Origin: Litsea cubeba
Lineage: Eukaryota; Streptophyta; Magnoliopsida; Laurales; Lauraceae
DNA: 64,000 bases
NCBI GenBank assembly: GCA_012931725.1
Contig: CM022946.1
Coordinates: forward strand, 92,297 to 156,296
Reading direction: 5' to 3'
In this document: positions 23,717-35,660 of the stretch, one piece after another
How positions within the stretch are numbered: the stretch's first letter is position 1
How the letters are laid out: every line of letters starts with the position of its first letter
Notes under the pieces: generated by a model
What the model was told of the DNA's origin: nothing
Databases searched by the model: none
The model's input: only the letters and a program-made list of their open reading frames with translations
Program-made: the position numbers and the translations under genes

Positions 23717-24843
23717 TGTTGGAATTTGAGATGACTTGAGTAGTCTTTGAAGAATTGAAGGAATTAATATCTCAAAGTATTGTTTTGAGTTGGAATTCTT
23801 GTCAACACATTGTCACAAACGTGATGTTAAAAGGCTGGTGTTGATAGAGCAGAAAAGAAGAATCAGAGTTCAAACAGTCAGGAATTCAGAATTCCTGAAG
23901 CAGAGCATGCGGTCGACCGGGCACCCCATGCGGTCGACCGAGCAAAGAGAAACCTGCAGAAACAGATTCAGGTAGCTCCCAGTTATTTTCGTGACACAGT
24001 GTGTCTTCGGTCGACCGAGACCCCAGGATGTCGACCGAGCGCGATAATTGACTGCTTACAGACTGTGTATGATGTCGACCGAGCAACACAGGATGTCGAC
24101 CGAGCACGGGAACCAGAGTTGCGCAGAAACAGAAGTCTTGCACGAAAATTCAGCACTCTTATCTAATTTGTTTGGGACTCTTTCTAAACGAATTGTAGCC
24201 TGTTTTGAATACAATTAAGGGTTAACATAACCTATAAAAAGGCATGTATGGGTCGTTCTAAAGATACACCAGAAGAGAAGAGAAAAGAGAGAAGAGAAGA
24301 GAAAAGAGGTTGCTGTGTTGCTGTGTTGCTGTGTTGCTGCATTATCAGACATCTTTCTACAGTAAGTGTGGACGAGGATGTGCTCTTGAAGATGGTATTT
24401 CGTCCATAAGATAAGTGTCTCTCTGTTTATGCTTGAATTTCAATTTGTAAGGGATTGAGAGAGAGAGAATTGTAGAGGGGAAGGGCTGTAGACAGAGTTT
24501 ATCTTCTATTCTGTTTATACATCAAGTTGGTGCTTGGTGTCTGGGGTTTGGTGATCCTATCTGTTGGTGCAGATAAATTGTAAAGGGAGTCGGTGCTTCC
24601 TAGATAGTTGGTGCTATCTGAAACTAAGGGTTGGTGCTCTTTGTCGTTGGTGCGACTAAATATATTCAGACCTGTACCGGATCAGTGTTCGGACGGTTTT
24701 GATCCGTGGACGTAGCCTTTTGGTGAACCACGTTAAATCTGGTGTCATTGTGTAGTTTGACTTGTTTTGTTGTTGAATTGGACCTGTTTTTAGAAATCAC
24801 TGATTCACCCCCCCCCCCCTCTCAGTGATCGCGATATCCAACA
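23717..24843 (+). repeat. 3' LTR of SireA-2 (1127 bp)
   Basis: It runs from TGTTGGAATTTG to TATCCAACA. Palindrome pairs are centred at about 23914.5/23935.5, 24012.5/24032.5 and 24076.5/24097.5 (21, 20, 21 bp); TATAAAAA at 24233-24240. Confidence 0.94.
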
Positions 24844-24848
24844 AAATA

Positions 24849-26480
24849 TTTGCATATCATATCTATTGCTCTATGCTTATACTTCTTTTCTTGATTCCTT
24901 GGCTACTTTCTAATTAGTGGCCTATGTTGGATTCCGCATCTAAAAAAATGAGATGAGATTTTTTTGGAAATTTCTAATTCTTTGAATTTATTTCCACTCT
25001 TCTCTTTTCAACAAAAAAATAAAAAATAAAAAATCAGATTTTTCATTTTGGATTCAAAATTGAGAAACCTTGATCCTTTCCTACCGTTCATCGTGCTTGC
25101 AGAAATGTTGAGCCTGTTCGACTAAGGTTTTGGGCCATCGTTTCTTTTCGATGAGTACATTAAAGATCTAGAAAAAAATAAAAAATCAGATTTTTCATTT
25201 TTGGATTCAAAATTGAGAAACCTTGATCCTTTCCTATCGTTCATCGTGCTTGCAGAAATGTTGAGCCTGTTCGACTAAGGTTTTGGGCCATCGTTTCTCT
25301 TCGATGAGTTCATTAAAGATCTAAAAAAAAAAAATCAGATTTTTCAGTTTGGATTCAAAATTGAGAAACCTTGATCCTTTCCTATCGTTCATCATGCTTG
25401 CAGAAATGTTGAGCCTGTTCGACTAAGGTTTTGGGCCTCTTCGATGAGTTCATTAAAGATCTAAAAAAAAAAAAATCAGATTTTTCATTTGGATTCAAAA
25501 TTGAGAAACCTTGATCCTTTCCTATCATTCATCGTGCTTGCAGAAATGTTGAGCCTGTTCGACTAAGGTTTTGGGCCATCGTTTCTCTTCGATGAGTTCA
25601 TTAAAGATCTAAAATATATATATAAATAAAAAAAGATATAGACCACTAAGGTTAAACCAACTGCGTTCTTTGATCATGGTTGATTCAAGAAAAGCCTTGT
25701 CCAGAGTGTGGAGACAGCTTGACTGTTCTAGGCAAGGGTCCTCCAAACGGGTTCATTAAGTAATCCTACCCTTACCTGGGGGCAATTCTATCAATCGAGA
25801 TTTCATAAGACCGGGTTAGGAGGCCTATGTGTACTCTCTCGTCTTTTAAATAAATTTTTTTTTTCAAAAATAAAATTTTTAAAAATAAAAAATTTTAAAA
25901 TAAAAAATAAAAAATAAAAAAAATTTCAAAAAAAAAAAATCTTAAGAAAAAAAATAAAAAATAAAAAGATTTTTTTTAAAAAAAAATCTTGAAAAAAAAA
26001 TCTTAAAAAAAAAAAAAACTTGTCATTTTTGGATTCAGATCCGAGAAATTATGGTTCATTTCCTTCTGAATACTGGCGCTCGCGGAAATCGCTGAGACCG
26101 TATTTGGATCGGAATACCATATGCTTTCTTTGATGAATCCAATCTTGACCTTTCAAAACAGGGAATCTCATCTCATGGATGCGGTCTCCAAACATTTGTG
26201 TCTAGCGGTACTAGTACGCCCTTTCAGGGTCTACTGTATTCGTGACCGGCACATTTGTAACTCCAACTTTATATTCTTCATATCTCGAGCAAGATCTGCT
26301 TCTCGATAAGTCGAATTTAAGTTCACAATTGCTTCTAGCAGTCACTGGGACGCTCATTTTGGGCTTACCATACCTGCGATCAGAACAATTGTACCCTCTA
26401 TGACGTTTTGCCTTCTTCATATTGGTTGGGTCATCTCCCTCGAGCGATTTGAAAAGACAAAACCATAGAACTTCCCATTT
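24849..26480 (+). other. TatD leader region, A/T-rich with tandem repeats
   Basis: Non-coding sequence between the primer site and the first open frames. It holds the 142-152 bp array (25035-25613), A/T homopolymer-rich sequence (25840-26020), and a diverged further copy of the array unit at about 26030-26100 (GGATTCAGATCCGAGAAATT). Confidence 0.7.
25035..25613 (+). repeat. Four tandem copies of a ~142-152 bp unit in the TatD leader
   Basis: Units start at about 25035, 25187, 25336 and 25478, each beginning CAGATTTTTCA and containing GATTCAAAATTGAGAAACC and TTCGACTAAGGTTTTGGGCC. The third copy has a short internal deletion. A-runs lie at unit boundaries. Confidence 0.92.
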
Positions 26481-26551
26481 ATGTTCATTATATTCTTGTG
26501 ATTACTAATGGATGTGGTCTTCTTTCAGAAATTTTTTCGAAAAAACTAACA

Positions 26552-27599
26552 ATGGCAGCATCGCTTACCATTACTTTCGACGAGAACAAGCACCAACTCA
26601 TGCTTCAACAGAAGCAAACTATGCGCACCTACAAGCGCCCTATCAACTGCCGAAGCGTCAACTCCCTCGGCAACTCTCTGAACTCCGGGTCGACCTCGAC
26701 TCCCCGGACTATCGTCTTTGGGACGCTGGGACCATTCCCACTTCCTGAGGAACAAACTGCTCCTTCTAAGAAGCAGAAACTCGCCTCTCAATGTGTCACT
26801 ACCGTGACACCAAAGGCGAGCACCAGAAGGCCTGAAGCCCGTGGCAGCCCCACGAATACTCGACTAGCAAACGACCAGGTCTATCCCAAGACTTGGTCCC
26901 GAAGACCTTCACCAAAACAAAGAAGGTCCCAAACATCCACTAAGCCAGCATTCCTGGCCCCACTCAAGGAGAACCAGTTCTACCCACTTGCCTGCATGAA
27001 AGAGACCCATCTCCAATCTGACTCTCAAGTCAACCCAGCATGAGCCGGCTTGTTCCTACAAGCCCAAAATCAGGTCATGCATCACAAGGCCTCTACAAGC
27101 ACCTGCTAAGGCCTATAAACTTGCAGTTCGACCCTTTATCTCTACAGGGGCCGAACTCCAAAAATTCAAAGCTTCGCTGCAACAGGCGAAGGACAGGGTT
27201 CGCATCCTGTCCTTGCCCAGCTACAAAGAAGACAAGCTCGGTTGCTGCACCTGAGGGAGCACATCCTTCATCGTCAAAGCCCAGCCAGAGCTGACCGAAG
27301 CTCAAGTTGCTCGTCGTATACGCCGCCGCGCGTCGTATCGGCAAAAGAGACTAGAGAAGCAAAGGACCCAGCCTCCTACACTTCAAGTCTCTCCTAAATG
27401 GGTCGAAAAAGATAAACCCAACCAAGTTGCTGCTGTCCATATGGTTGGAAAATCCAGAAGACGCCAAAAGTCAGCATCCAAAATCCATGTCCGACGTCCG
27501 ATGACCCGCAGCATCTCCAGGACAAGAAGACATTCAGAAGAATCCCCTGCTCCTTCAAGCAAAGGACGGCAGAGTGATCCTTCCTCAAGCTCTTCTTAA
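26552..27599 (+). pseudogene. Possible pre-gag ORF of TatD, basic protein, function unknown
   Basis: An open stretch starts MAASLTITFDENKHQLM (26552) and runs to TGA 27043 in one frame. Arg/Lys/Ser-rich coding-like sequence (AQVARRIRRRASYRQKR, MGRKSRRR-like) continues in another frame to TAA 27599, seven bases before gag. Ogre-type elements are known to carry an extra ORF ahead of gag, and this is in the right place. I recognise no domain. Frames are broken near 27043 and 27255. It may equally be a decayed N-terminal extension of gag or chance open sequence. Confidence 0.4.
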
Positions 27600-27605
27600 A
27601 AAAGA

Positions 27606-29048
27606 ATGAGCCCCAACTCAGTCACCAGGACAGTTTCTTCGTTTGAATCACGAAGGATGTACGTCTTGGCTACAAATTCTGAGCCACCACCCCGCAATCC
27701 ACCTCAAGATGATGCGATCACCCGCATCCAGCAGTTGGAACAAGGCCAGCAGAGGATTGAAACTCTGATGGAAAACCTTCTCCTCGCATTCCAAAATCAG
27801 GCGAACAATGAACCTCCTCCGAATCATCAAAACGATGAGGTAAATGGGGAAGAAAATGAGTCACGTGCCCTTACCAAAAAGGACGTAGACAGTATCCTCG
27901 CCAAAGCAAAAGAAGAGGATATACTTAAGGAGCATGGGATCAAGCCACCATATCCCTTATGGATGGACTCGGTCCCGTTCCCTACAAAATTCAAGCATCC
28001 TACTCTCCAAACATATACGGGGAATGGATCAGCCAGACAGCACGTCATCCACTTCAAGATCCTGACGGAAGCTATAGCGGATCAAGATGCACTCAAGATC
28101 CGCCTCTTTGCAAGTACCCTAAAAGGTACGGCCTTCGATTGGTACTCCACTCTGCCGGAGGACTCCATCCAAAATTGGGCCATGCTAAAGACACGCTTCC
28201 TAACTCACTTCAAAGGTGAGGATCATCCCGCTACTATGGCTCAGCTGTGCAGCCTAAAACAAGGGGAGAATGAGTCAACATATGACTTCATTCACAAGTG
28301 GAAAGCAATGGCATACAAATGCTCTGATGTATTGCCACAAGTGTCGCTAGTCGATATCTGCCGAATCAACATGAGAGCTAGAATCCGCTCCATGATCATC
28401 GGCAACAAATCAAAGAACCTGGGAGAACTCCTAGAAGCTTCTATGTAAGCCGAAACAGTGATTAAAGACGTTAACAGTCAGAAATCATCAAGAAAAGAGC
28501 CAACCGCCATTGCAAACTCTAAACCAAAGAAAAAGGAGGTCCTCAATGTGCAAACCAAGTTAGCTCCTCAGCGACCAAAGAAAGCCGAAAACAAAGCTGC
28601 TAGTAAAAGACCCGAACTCTTTGATGCCTTCAAAGAATGAGCAAAAAAGAAATACTCATTCGATGAAGATGTTGATGAAATCTTCGGGGCTCTTGTGGCG
28701 AACGGCAAGCTCACTTTGCCTGAACCCAAAAGACCGAGTGATGTTGGCAAAACCATCGATCCTCGGTACTGTCCATACCACCAGATGATCTCGCATCCTC
28801 TCAATCAATGCTTTGTTGTGAGGGAGAAAATAAATAAGATGTGGAAAAATGGAGTCATCACCTTTGACAAAAACTATGGGTCTGCCTCCGTCAACATGGT
28901 GACATGTGGACAAACATCAAAATCACCGAAGAAGAAGATTACTACTTCCTTCAAGGTGATAAACACCCGACACCAGACGGACAACCCATATGGGTACATC
29001 CCAATCTCCTGGAAGGTCGTGAAAACAAAGCCTACAGCTCAACAGTGA
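27606..29048 (+). pseudogene. TatD gag
   Basis: The retrotransposon gag core spans about 27930-28440 (HGIKPPYPLWMDSVPF, TAFDWYSTLPEDSIQNW, MAQLCSLKQGENESTYDF). After TAA 28446 and TGA 28638, the same frame continues to a Lys-rich segment and a zinc-binding motif CPYHQMISHPLNQCF (~28771), the C-H-H-C pattern seen at the gag end of Tat elements. It forms the virus-like particle. It starts at the ATG after TAA 27597. Confidence 0.82.
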
Positions 29049-29147
29049 AGGCAGGCTAGGAAACATCTCCTCAAGCTCAAACGGCAAGAGAAGACCCAGC
29101 CAAAACAAGAAGTCGAAGAAAAGGCAGAGGCTTCCTTTACCGCTTCA

Positions 29148-30470
29148 TTGGAGGCAATAAAAATGTCCCTTCCAGAGACTTCAAAAGGGGTAAGAAAATT
29201 CACTCTCAGTGATTTCATGCCACCTCAATTCAAAGAAGCCACGCAGGGGGCATCATACTCTTGCAATTCGGTAGTTGGATTCTCCATTGATGGATACGAG
29301 TCCAGCGACACCGATGATGGATTCGAATCCAGCTACACCGACGAGTGGGAGGAGTCCCTTGAAACAGGAGAATATCTCTCCGATGAAGAATGGGTTCCTG
29401 AGACTCATCTTATGCCAGTAATCTGGTATAACCCCCTACAGCCACAAGGATCCTGGTCTGATGATTAGGAAGACTAAGAGGCTGTACAAGAAAATGTTGT
29501 TGAACTAGCACCCGTCATTGCTCCAGTGGAACCCAACCATTTTAAACCACAAAGAGCAGATGAAGAAGACGATCTGGCTCCCATGCCTGATCTTGAAGAA
29601 TATGCAAGGATCTTGCAGCATCTCATTCTAGAACAAGAGCAAGACTGCGTCAATGTGCTTCCTCGTAATCCAGAGCCTGAAGTCCCTGAAGACCATCAGG
29701 TACATCCTCCCTTAACTCCTGAAAATGGAGAAAATTGCTGGATAGACAATCCTCTTACATCCGAGGATGAGTCTGACTCCGATCAGGCAACGTCTCCTGT
29801 TAGAGCTTCCTGTAATGTGATGATTCGGGATTATAGCTCTTCCGAAGCATCGTCTGATGAGATCACTTACACTCCGACGACTCCTAGCAATGTATCTTCT
29901 GGAGCCACCTCATCTCATGTGACTTTCACTGAGACGACACCCTCTCAGGTTTCTTCTCCTAAGACTGTGACTTCAAAGTTCACACCCTTTCTGACTGAAG
30001 AATTCCCAGCTATTGATGCTTGAGACGATGAATTGGTCAACGAAGAAGAAAGGTTGCTAGATGCTGTTCAGGACTTGTTCCCGAAAAATGCTCCATGCAA
30101 CACAATCACTGAGGATGGCAACTCTGCTGCAGATACATCCTCAGCAAATGAAAAACGACGGTCTCTTGATCTTGAAGACAATCTTCCAAATGAAGACCCT
30201 TCTCAAGAAGCTCTCAAAGTTGGTAGAGGCACCCACTCTGGCCGGGACTACCACAAAAATTACAACCAATATTCCTTTACATATGTAAATCCTTCGGGGA
30301 AAGATGTTGTAAGCGCCCCTAGCGGCAACAATGATGAACATGCAGGCCCTAAGGAGGCTTTCAAGTATGACTTGATTGAACACTTCAAGCACATACTTGC
30401 ACGTCTGCACATCCTAGATTTATTGCGAATGTCTCCGCGCACTCGTGATAATCTCATTTCGGAATTATAG
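29148..30470 (+). pseudogene. TatD acidic linker between gag and protease
   Basis: A Glu/Asp/Ser/Thr/Pro-rich polypeptide in the gag-pol frame, broken by stops at 29466, 29475, 30021 and 30468. Repeated DGYESSDTDDGFESSYTDE-like and Ser/Thr-rich stretches suggest an unstructured spacer. No catalytic domain is visible. Long linkers of this sort are common in Tat elements. Confidence 0.65.
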
Positions 30471-30639
30471 AAGCTAAATGAGGATGTCGACAAACATGCC
30501 CCGCAAGTCCTCCAAATTGAAATAGACTACTGGGTCAAAAAACTCAGAAACTTCCTCAAAGGAGAAAAGAAAAAAACCGAGGGATCATGCATCGAATGCC
30601 TCTCGGTTCAAAAGGCAGCCAGTGCAACCATCGCCTTCA

Positions 30640-31000
30640 CTAAGGAAGACCTCTTACTTGGCAAAACAAGGCACAATCGACCCCTGTACTTCACAGGGTA
30701 CATCAAGGAAATGCCTATACACATAGTTCAGATCAACCCAGGTTCTGCACTCAAACTCATCTCCACTTTGGCTCTCGAAGAGTTGGGCATCCCACCTAGC
30801 AAGCTGAGCCACACATCTGTATTTATCTTTCGATACGATGGGAGTACTCAAAGGCCTATCGGCAAAATCAGGTTCAAGTTGCAGATCGGTGATCTTATCT
30901 CTGAGGTCACTGTGTATGCAATAAAAACCCCTTCATGCTACAACATCCTTCTCGGACGCCCCTAGATCCACGAGAATGGTGTTGTCCCTTCAACTTTACA
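30640..31000 (+). pseudogene. TatD protease domain, catalytic Asp changed
   Basis: RHNRPLYFTGYI leads into VQINPGSALKLIS and ends YNILLGRP, the usual start and end of a Tat retropepsin. The active-site triplet reads N-P-G where D-x-G is expected, so one catalytic Asp has become Asn (GAT or GAC to AAC). A TAG follows at 30963. Probably inactive. Confidence 0.78.
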
Positions 31001-31499
31001 TCAACGCATCAAGTTTGTTGGCGAAGACAGCATGATACATCGAGTCTTTGCGAACAGAAAACCCTTCAAAGGTAAAGAAGTCTACTTTGCAGACTCACAG
31101 ATGTATGAAGGTGAAAAAGAAGAAGAGGAGAAGCACACAGCACCCTTTGCCGAAAATCTTCAGAAAGATAAAGGCAAGGCTCCTCAACAATCACCGGAAG
31201 AAAACAAACCATCCGGTAAATCCGAAGAGAGCATTCAAACTCCCTTCATCATCTCCCTCAAACCTTCAAAGCCTTTGGTCATCACAACTAAAGTGAAGAA
31301 GACAAAGCAAAAGTCTGGGGGCAAATTTGTTGTCTCTTTCGTGTCTATCATGCAAGACACGGATTCGGATTCAGAGCTAGAAGATGACACATCATCAAGC
31401 CAAGCAGACACTCAACAAGTTCAGCCTGCTCTTACTCCAATGGAGACAACTTCTGACATAGACCCCAAAACAGCAGTCCACAACTCAATCTTCAAGAAG

Positions 31500-32300
31500 A
31501 CATCAAGCCTGTCAAACAGGGCCAAAGAAGATTCCGTTCAAATGTGATGGACAAAATTGAACAAGAAGTTCAAAAACTCAAAAGCGTCGGCTTCATCCGT
31601 GAGGAACAACATCCTGAATGGTTGGCCAACATTGTCCCCATGACAAAAAAAAAACGGGCAGATCAGGGTCTGTATTGACTGTAGAGACCTGAATGGCACA
31701 TGCCCTAAAGCCATACCAGAGGTAATGATTGATAATACCTGTGGATTTGAGGGAATGACTTTCATGGATGGTTTCTCTGGCTACAATCAGATAAAGATGC
31801 ATCCTGAAGATGAAAAACATACATCCTTTCGGACCCCATTTGGCGTGTATTGCTACACTGTCATGCCATTTGGTCTGAAAAATGCCGGTGCCACATATCA
31901 GAGGGCTATGATGAAGATATTCTAAGATATGCAGCACAAAACAGTCGAGTGTTACGTTGATGACCTCGCCGTCAAAAGCAAAGGAAAAGAAGATCATCTC
32001 GAAGACCTTCGACAAGTCTTCCTCCAGCTTCGCAAACACAAACTGTGAATGAATCCTCTGAAATGCTTCTTCGGCGTCTCGTCAGGTAAGTTCCTCAGAT
32101 TCTTAGTTCGGAAAGCTGGAATAGAGCTTGACCCCATAAAAGTCAAAGCCATTCTAGAAATGCCCTCTCCAAGAACCTTGAGAGAACTCAAAGGGCTTTA
32201 AGGGAGATTGACCTACATCAAACGGTTCATCTCCAATCTTTCGGAGAAATCCCGTCCATTCTCCCGGTTAATGAAAAAAGGTGCAAATTTTGTCTGGGAT
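31500..32300 (+). pseudogene. TatD reverse transcriptase
   Basis: Motifs in order: GFIREEQHPEWLANIV, RVCIDCRDLNGTCPKA, MDGFSGYNQIKM, TVMPFGLKNAGATYQ, CYVDDLAVKSK. The YVDD catalytic box survives at about 31953. Stops at 31923, 32046 and 32199, two offsetting frame shifts at the start, and a short loss after PKA (the usual D-x-F-P-L-P segment is missing). Confidence 0.85.
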
Positions 32301-32760
32301 GCTGACTGTTAAGCTGCGTTCCAAGATATCAAGTCATACCTGACAAAACCTCCAGTGTTAGCTGCTCCTACCACTGGAAAAGCATTCATCTTGTACACAA
32401 GAGCCCTTGATCACTCTCTGGGTGCTCTGCTTGCATAAGAAAATGATGAAAGAAAAGAAGCTGTTATATACTACCTCAGACGCATGCTAGTAGGTGCAGA
32501 GCATCGCTACTCTCCAGTCGAAAAAGAATGTCTTGCAGCGATGTTCGCCGTACAAAAGCTACGTCACTACTTGCTTTCCAACACAGTCTACTTGGTCTCA
32601 AGGATCAACCTCTTGAAGGTTCTCATCACAAAGGCAGGTTCTCTCAATGCACGACTGGCAAAATGGTCCATCCTTCTGTCACAATTTGATATTAGGTATG
32701 TACCGCAAAAGGCAATCAAAGGACAAGCTCTAGCAGACTTTCTCGCAGAGCATCCATTGC
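32300..32760 (+). pseudogene. TatD first RNase H domain
   Basis: GANFVWDADC, KPPVLAAPTTGKAFILYT, HRYSPVEKECLAAMFAVQKL, YLLSNTVYL and QALADFLAEHPLP match the gypsy RNase H region, in frame with RT. Stops near 32310 and 32437. Confidence 0.78.
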
Positions 32761-32829
32761 CAAAAGATTCTCCACTCGGAGATGATCTCCAAGACGAACC
32801 AGTCTACAATGTGGAGACTTTCTCACAAA

Positions 32830-33260
32830 ATGCTTCCTGGGACATGTACTTTGACGGTGTAACCAGGACAAATGAAAAAAGACAGCTGATCTCGGGAGTT
32901 AGCATCCTCTTTGTTAGCCCCGACAAATATATGATTCCACACGCTTTCTCGCTATTGGAATCATGCACAAACAATGTAGCTAAATATCAAGCTCTAATCC
33001 TAGGATTGGAACTCGCCATCGAATCCGGTATCACCATGCTGGAAATCTTTGGAGACTCTCAACTGATCGTCAACCAGATGAATCAGAAATTTGAAGTCAG
33101 GAAGCCTGATTTATTGCCTTACTACAAGAAGGTACAATCGCTTCTGTAAAAGTTTGACATCTGTCACATCACCCACATTCGTAGAGGTGAAAACATACTT
33201 CCAGATGCCCTGGCTGGACTTGCCGCATCTATGGCAATCCAGGAAAGGGAAAACATGTAA
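32830..33260 (+). pseudogene. TatD second (archaeal-type) RNase H domain
   Basis: WDMYFDGV, NNVAKYQALILGLELA, IFGDSQLIVNQ and GENILPDALAGLA are the D-E-D-D pattern of the additional RNase H found in Tat-lineage elements. The E position in NVAKYQAL reads K (usually E), so it is probably inactive. One stop at 33147. Confidence 0.78.
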
Positions 33261-33329
33261 ATCACAGTGTGCGAGAGAAGAATCCTCCCTCCTCTTAACA
33301 CACACCAAGTGGTTGGAAGTCGGATCTCT

Positions 33330-34608
33330 ATCCTTCAACCTTCAATCGGTGACTGGAGGGATCCGTTCATTAGTTACTCTATGTTCAGAGTCCTACCTGA
33401 AGATCCAAAAGAAAGGGTAAGCATCCAAAGGCGAACCCCAAACTTTCATTTGGATATTCCTTCAAAAATCCTTTATAAGAAATCCTTCAAAGAGTACTTC
33501 TACGCTGCTTGTCACAACAAGAGGCTGAAGAAACACTCAAAGAAGTTCATGCTGGTCTTTGCGGAGCTCATCAGGCTGGTCCCAAGCTCTATGATCAGAT
33601 AAAAAGGTTAGGTTATTACTGGCATACCATGGTACCTGACGCAATGCAATTTGCTAAGCGCTGCCAACAATGCCAAGTTCATGGAGATTACATTCACCAT
33701 GCCTCCAAAATGGCTACATCCTACAGCGACTTCATGGCCTTTCGAAGCCTGGGGTATGGACATCAATTGTCCTATTTCTCCCCCTTCAAGCAAAGGTCAT
33801 CGCTTCATCTTCGCCGCTACGGATTATTTCTCCAAGTGGTCAGAAGCGTTTGCGCTTAACGAAATGAAGACCTCATCAATCCTTCAGTTCCTACACACGA
33901 ACATCATTTATCGTTTCGGCATACCGAAAAGATTCGTCCATGATAACGAACCACAATTCCGGGATCATCGATTCTACAAGTTCTGCAACAAATACAAAAT
34001 CCAAAGCTGTCCTTCAACTCCATACAATCTGGCAGCAAACGGATTAGCGGAAGCCTTCAACAAGACACTCTGTAAAATCCTCAAAAAAATAGTCTCTAGT
34101 CAAAAACGAGACTGGAGCGACAAACTGTCTGAAGCTTTGTGGGCCTATGGAACCACCGTTCGAGGACCAACCCCTAGCACACCATTCTCCTTGGTCTATG
34201 GATGTGAAGCTGTCATACCCTTAGAAGTACAAATTCCTTCTTTGAGGGTATCCTTACAAAATGACATGACTCAAGAAAGCAATGTCAAATTGTGACTCCA
34301 TGAGTTGGACAATCTCGATGAGAGATAGCTCGAAGCTCGACAAAGCATTGAACTTTACCAAGCACGCATGGCAGGATCTTTCGACAAAAAGGTCAGGCAA
34401 CGCGCCTACAAATAGGGCAACTTGGTTATTGCAGAAAAAAGACCAATGGTCTTCGCTCACAAGTCCAATGCAAATTTGAGCCAAAATGGGAAGGACCCTA
34501 CGTCATCGACAATGTTTTCTCCAACGGCGCATACGCACTCCTAAACATGGAGGGTGACAGATGTATGCTGCCCATCAATGGCAAGTTCTTAAAGCGGTAC
34601 TACCCTTG
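33330..34608 (+). pseudogene. TatD integrase
   Basis: The zinc region (VHAGLCGAHQAG ... CQQCQVHGDYIHH) lies in a shifted frame at 33509-33690. The core has WGMDI (~33759), FVHDNEPQFRDHRF and NGLAEAFNKTL, so the D-D-E residues are still present. C-terminal sequence continues to GKFLKRYYP and TGA 34608 with stops at 34293, 34326 and 34413 and one shift. Confidence 0.85.
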
Positions 34609-35080
34609 AAGACTTACCCAGCTGGGTAAGAGCAATGCCTGTACGACCAAAACCGATTTCCAGGTACACGCTCGTCAAACCCACTCTTTTTAGAATTTTC
34701 ATATCAAATGTTGAAATTTCTAGAAATTCAAACAATGCTTACTTTCATCATTTCATTGTTCAAAAAAAAAATCCAAGTTTAGGAACCTTTTCCTAACTTG
34801 ACCAAAATTTTCAACCCTTAAACCCAAAATTCATGGTTTGAAACAAAATCTGGATTCAGGGATTTCCACCCTAGTCCACCCTGCCTTTTACCGCCAAAAT
34901 GGTTTTAGGTAAAAAATTATGATCCTCGTGTCTTTAAACAAAAAAAATGGTTTTTCAAAAACCGTGAGGAAGCAACGCTTAGTCGATACTCGCACAAATC
35001 GAAAGCATGCGAACCACGTTCGACACTTCCAAAATCGCAGGGAAGTGACATTTCGTCGATACTTGCAAAGTCCAAAACCG

Positions 35081-35460
35081 TGGAGATGCAACATTTCAGT
35101 TGATATCCACAATCCAAATTTTAAATGTTCGCAAAAACTGAAAAACCATGGAGATGCAACATTTCAGTTGATATCCACAACCCAAATTTCAAAGGTTCGA
35201 AAAAACCTAAAAACCATGGAGACGCAACATTTCAGTTGATATCCACAACCCAAATTTCAAAGGTTCGAAAAAACCTAAAAACCGTGGAGACGTAACATTT
35301 CAGTTGATATCCACAACCCAAATTTCAAAGGTTCGGAAAAACCTAAAAACCGTGGAGATGCAACATTTCAGTTGATATCCACAATCCAAATTTCAAAGGT
35401 TCAAAAAAAAAAAAACCAAGAAATCATGGAGATGCAACATTGCAGTTGATATCCATATCA
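35081..35460 (+). repeat. 68 bp tandem array, six copies
   Basis: Units start TGGAGATGCAACATTTCAG at about 35081, 35149, 35217, 35285, 35353 and 35426; four successive steps are exactly 68 bp. Adjacent central units are nearly identical, implying recent unequal exchange or slippage. Confidence 0.93.
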
Positions 35461-35660
35461 AGTCAGTACCCGCAAAACCAGAATTTTTGAAAAGCAAGGA
35501 AACGACATTCCATCAATACTTGCACCCAAATCCGCAAGGATGCGACATTCCATCGATACTCACAACCGAATGAGCAAGGATGTGACATTCCATCGATACT
35601 TGTAAGACCATTCAGCAGGGAGGCGACTTTTATTCGATACTTGCATTTTTTAAAACCAAA

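Larger units (their letters stand above)
17327..24843 (+). mobile_element. SireA-2: second Sirevirus-type copia element, complete
   Basis: It has two LTRs (17327-18459 and 23717-24843), a tRNA-iMet primer site, a gag-pol region and a perfect 5 bp target duplication. It is the same family as SireA-1 by LTR, protein and 3' tracts. Its 5' LTR is unusually rich in single-base insertions relative to its own 3' LTR (see findings). Confidence 0.95.
27606..34608 (+). pseudogene. TatD gag-pol polyprotein (Tat lineage), many stops
   Basis: Nearly all recognisable parts lie in the same frame from ATG 27606 to TGA 34608 (about 2330 codons), so this was one long polyprotein frame now broken by point stops (first at 28446) and a few indels. 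Order: gag, zinc-binding segment, long acidic linker, protease, RT, RNase H, second (archaeal-type) RNase H, integrase. Two frame shifts near 31500 and in the A-run at ~31650 offset each other in early RT. Another pair flanks the integrase zinc region (about 33500 and 33690). The last ~300 bp also shifts. The element could not make its own enzymes today. Confidence 0.88.
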
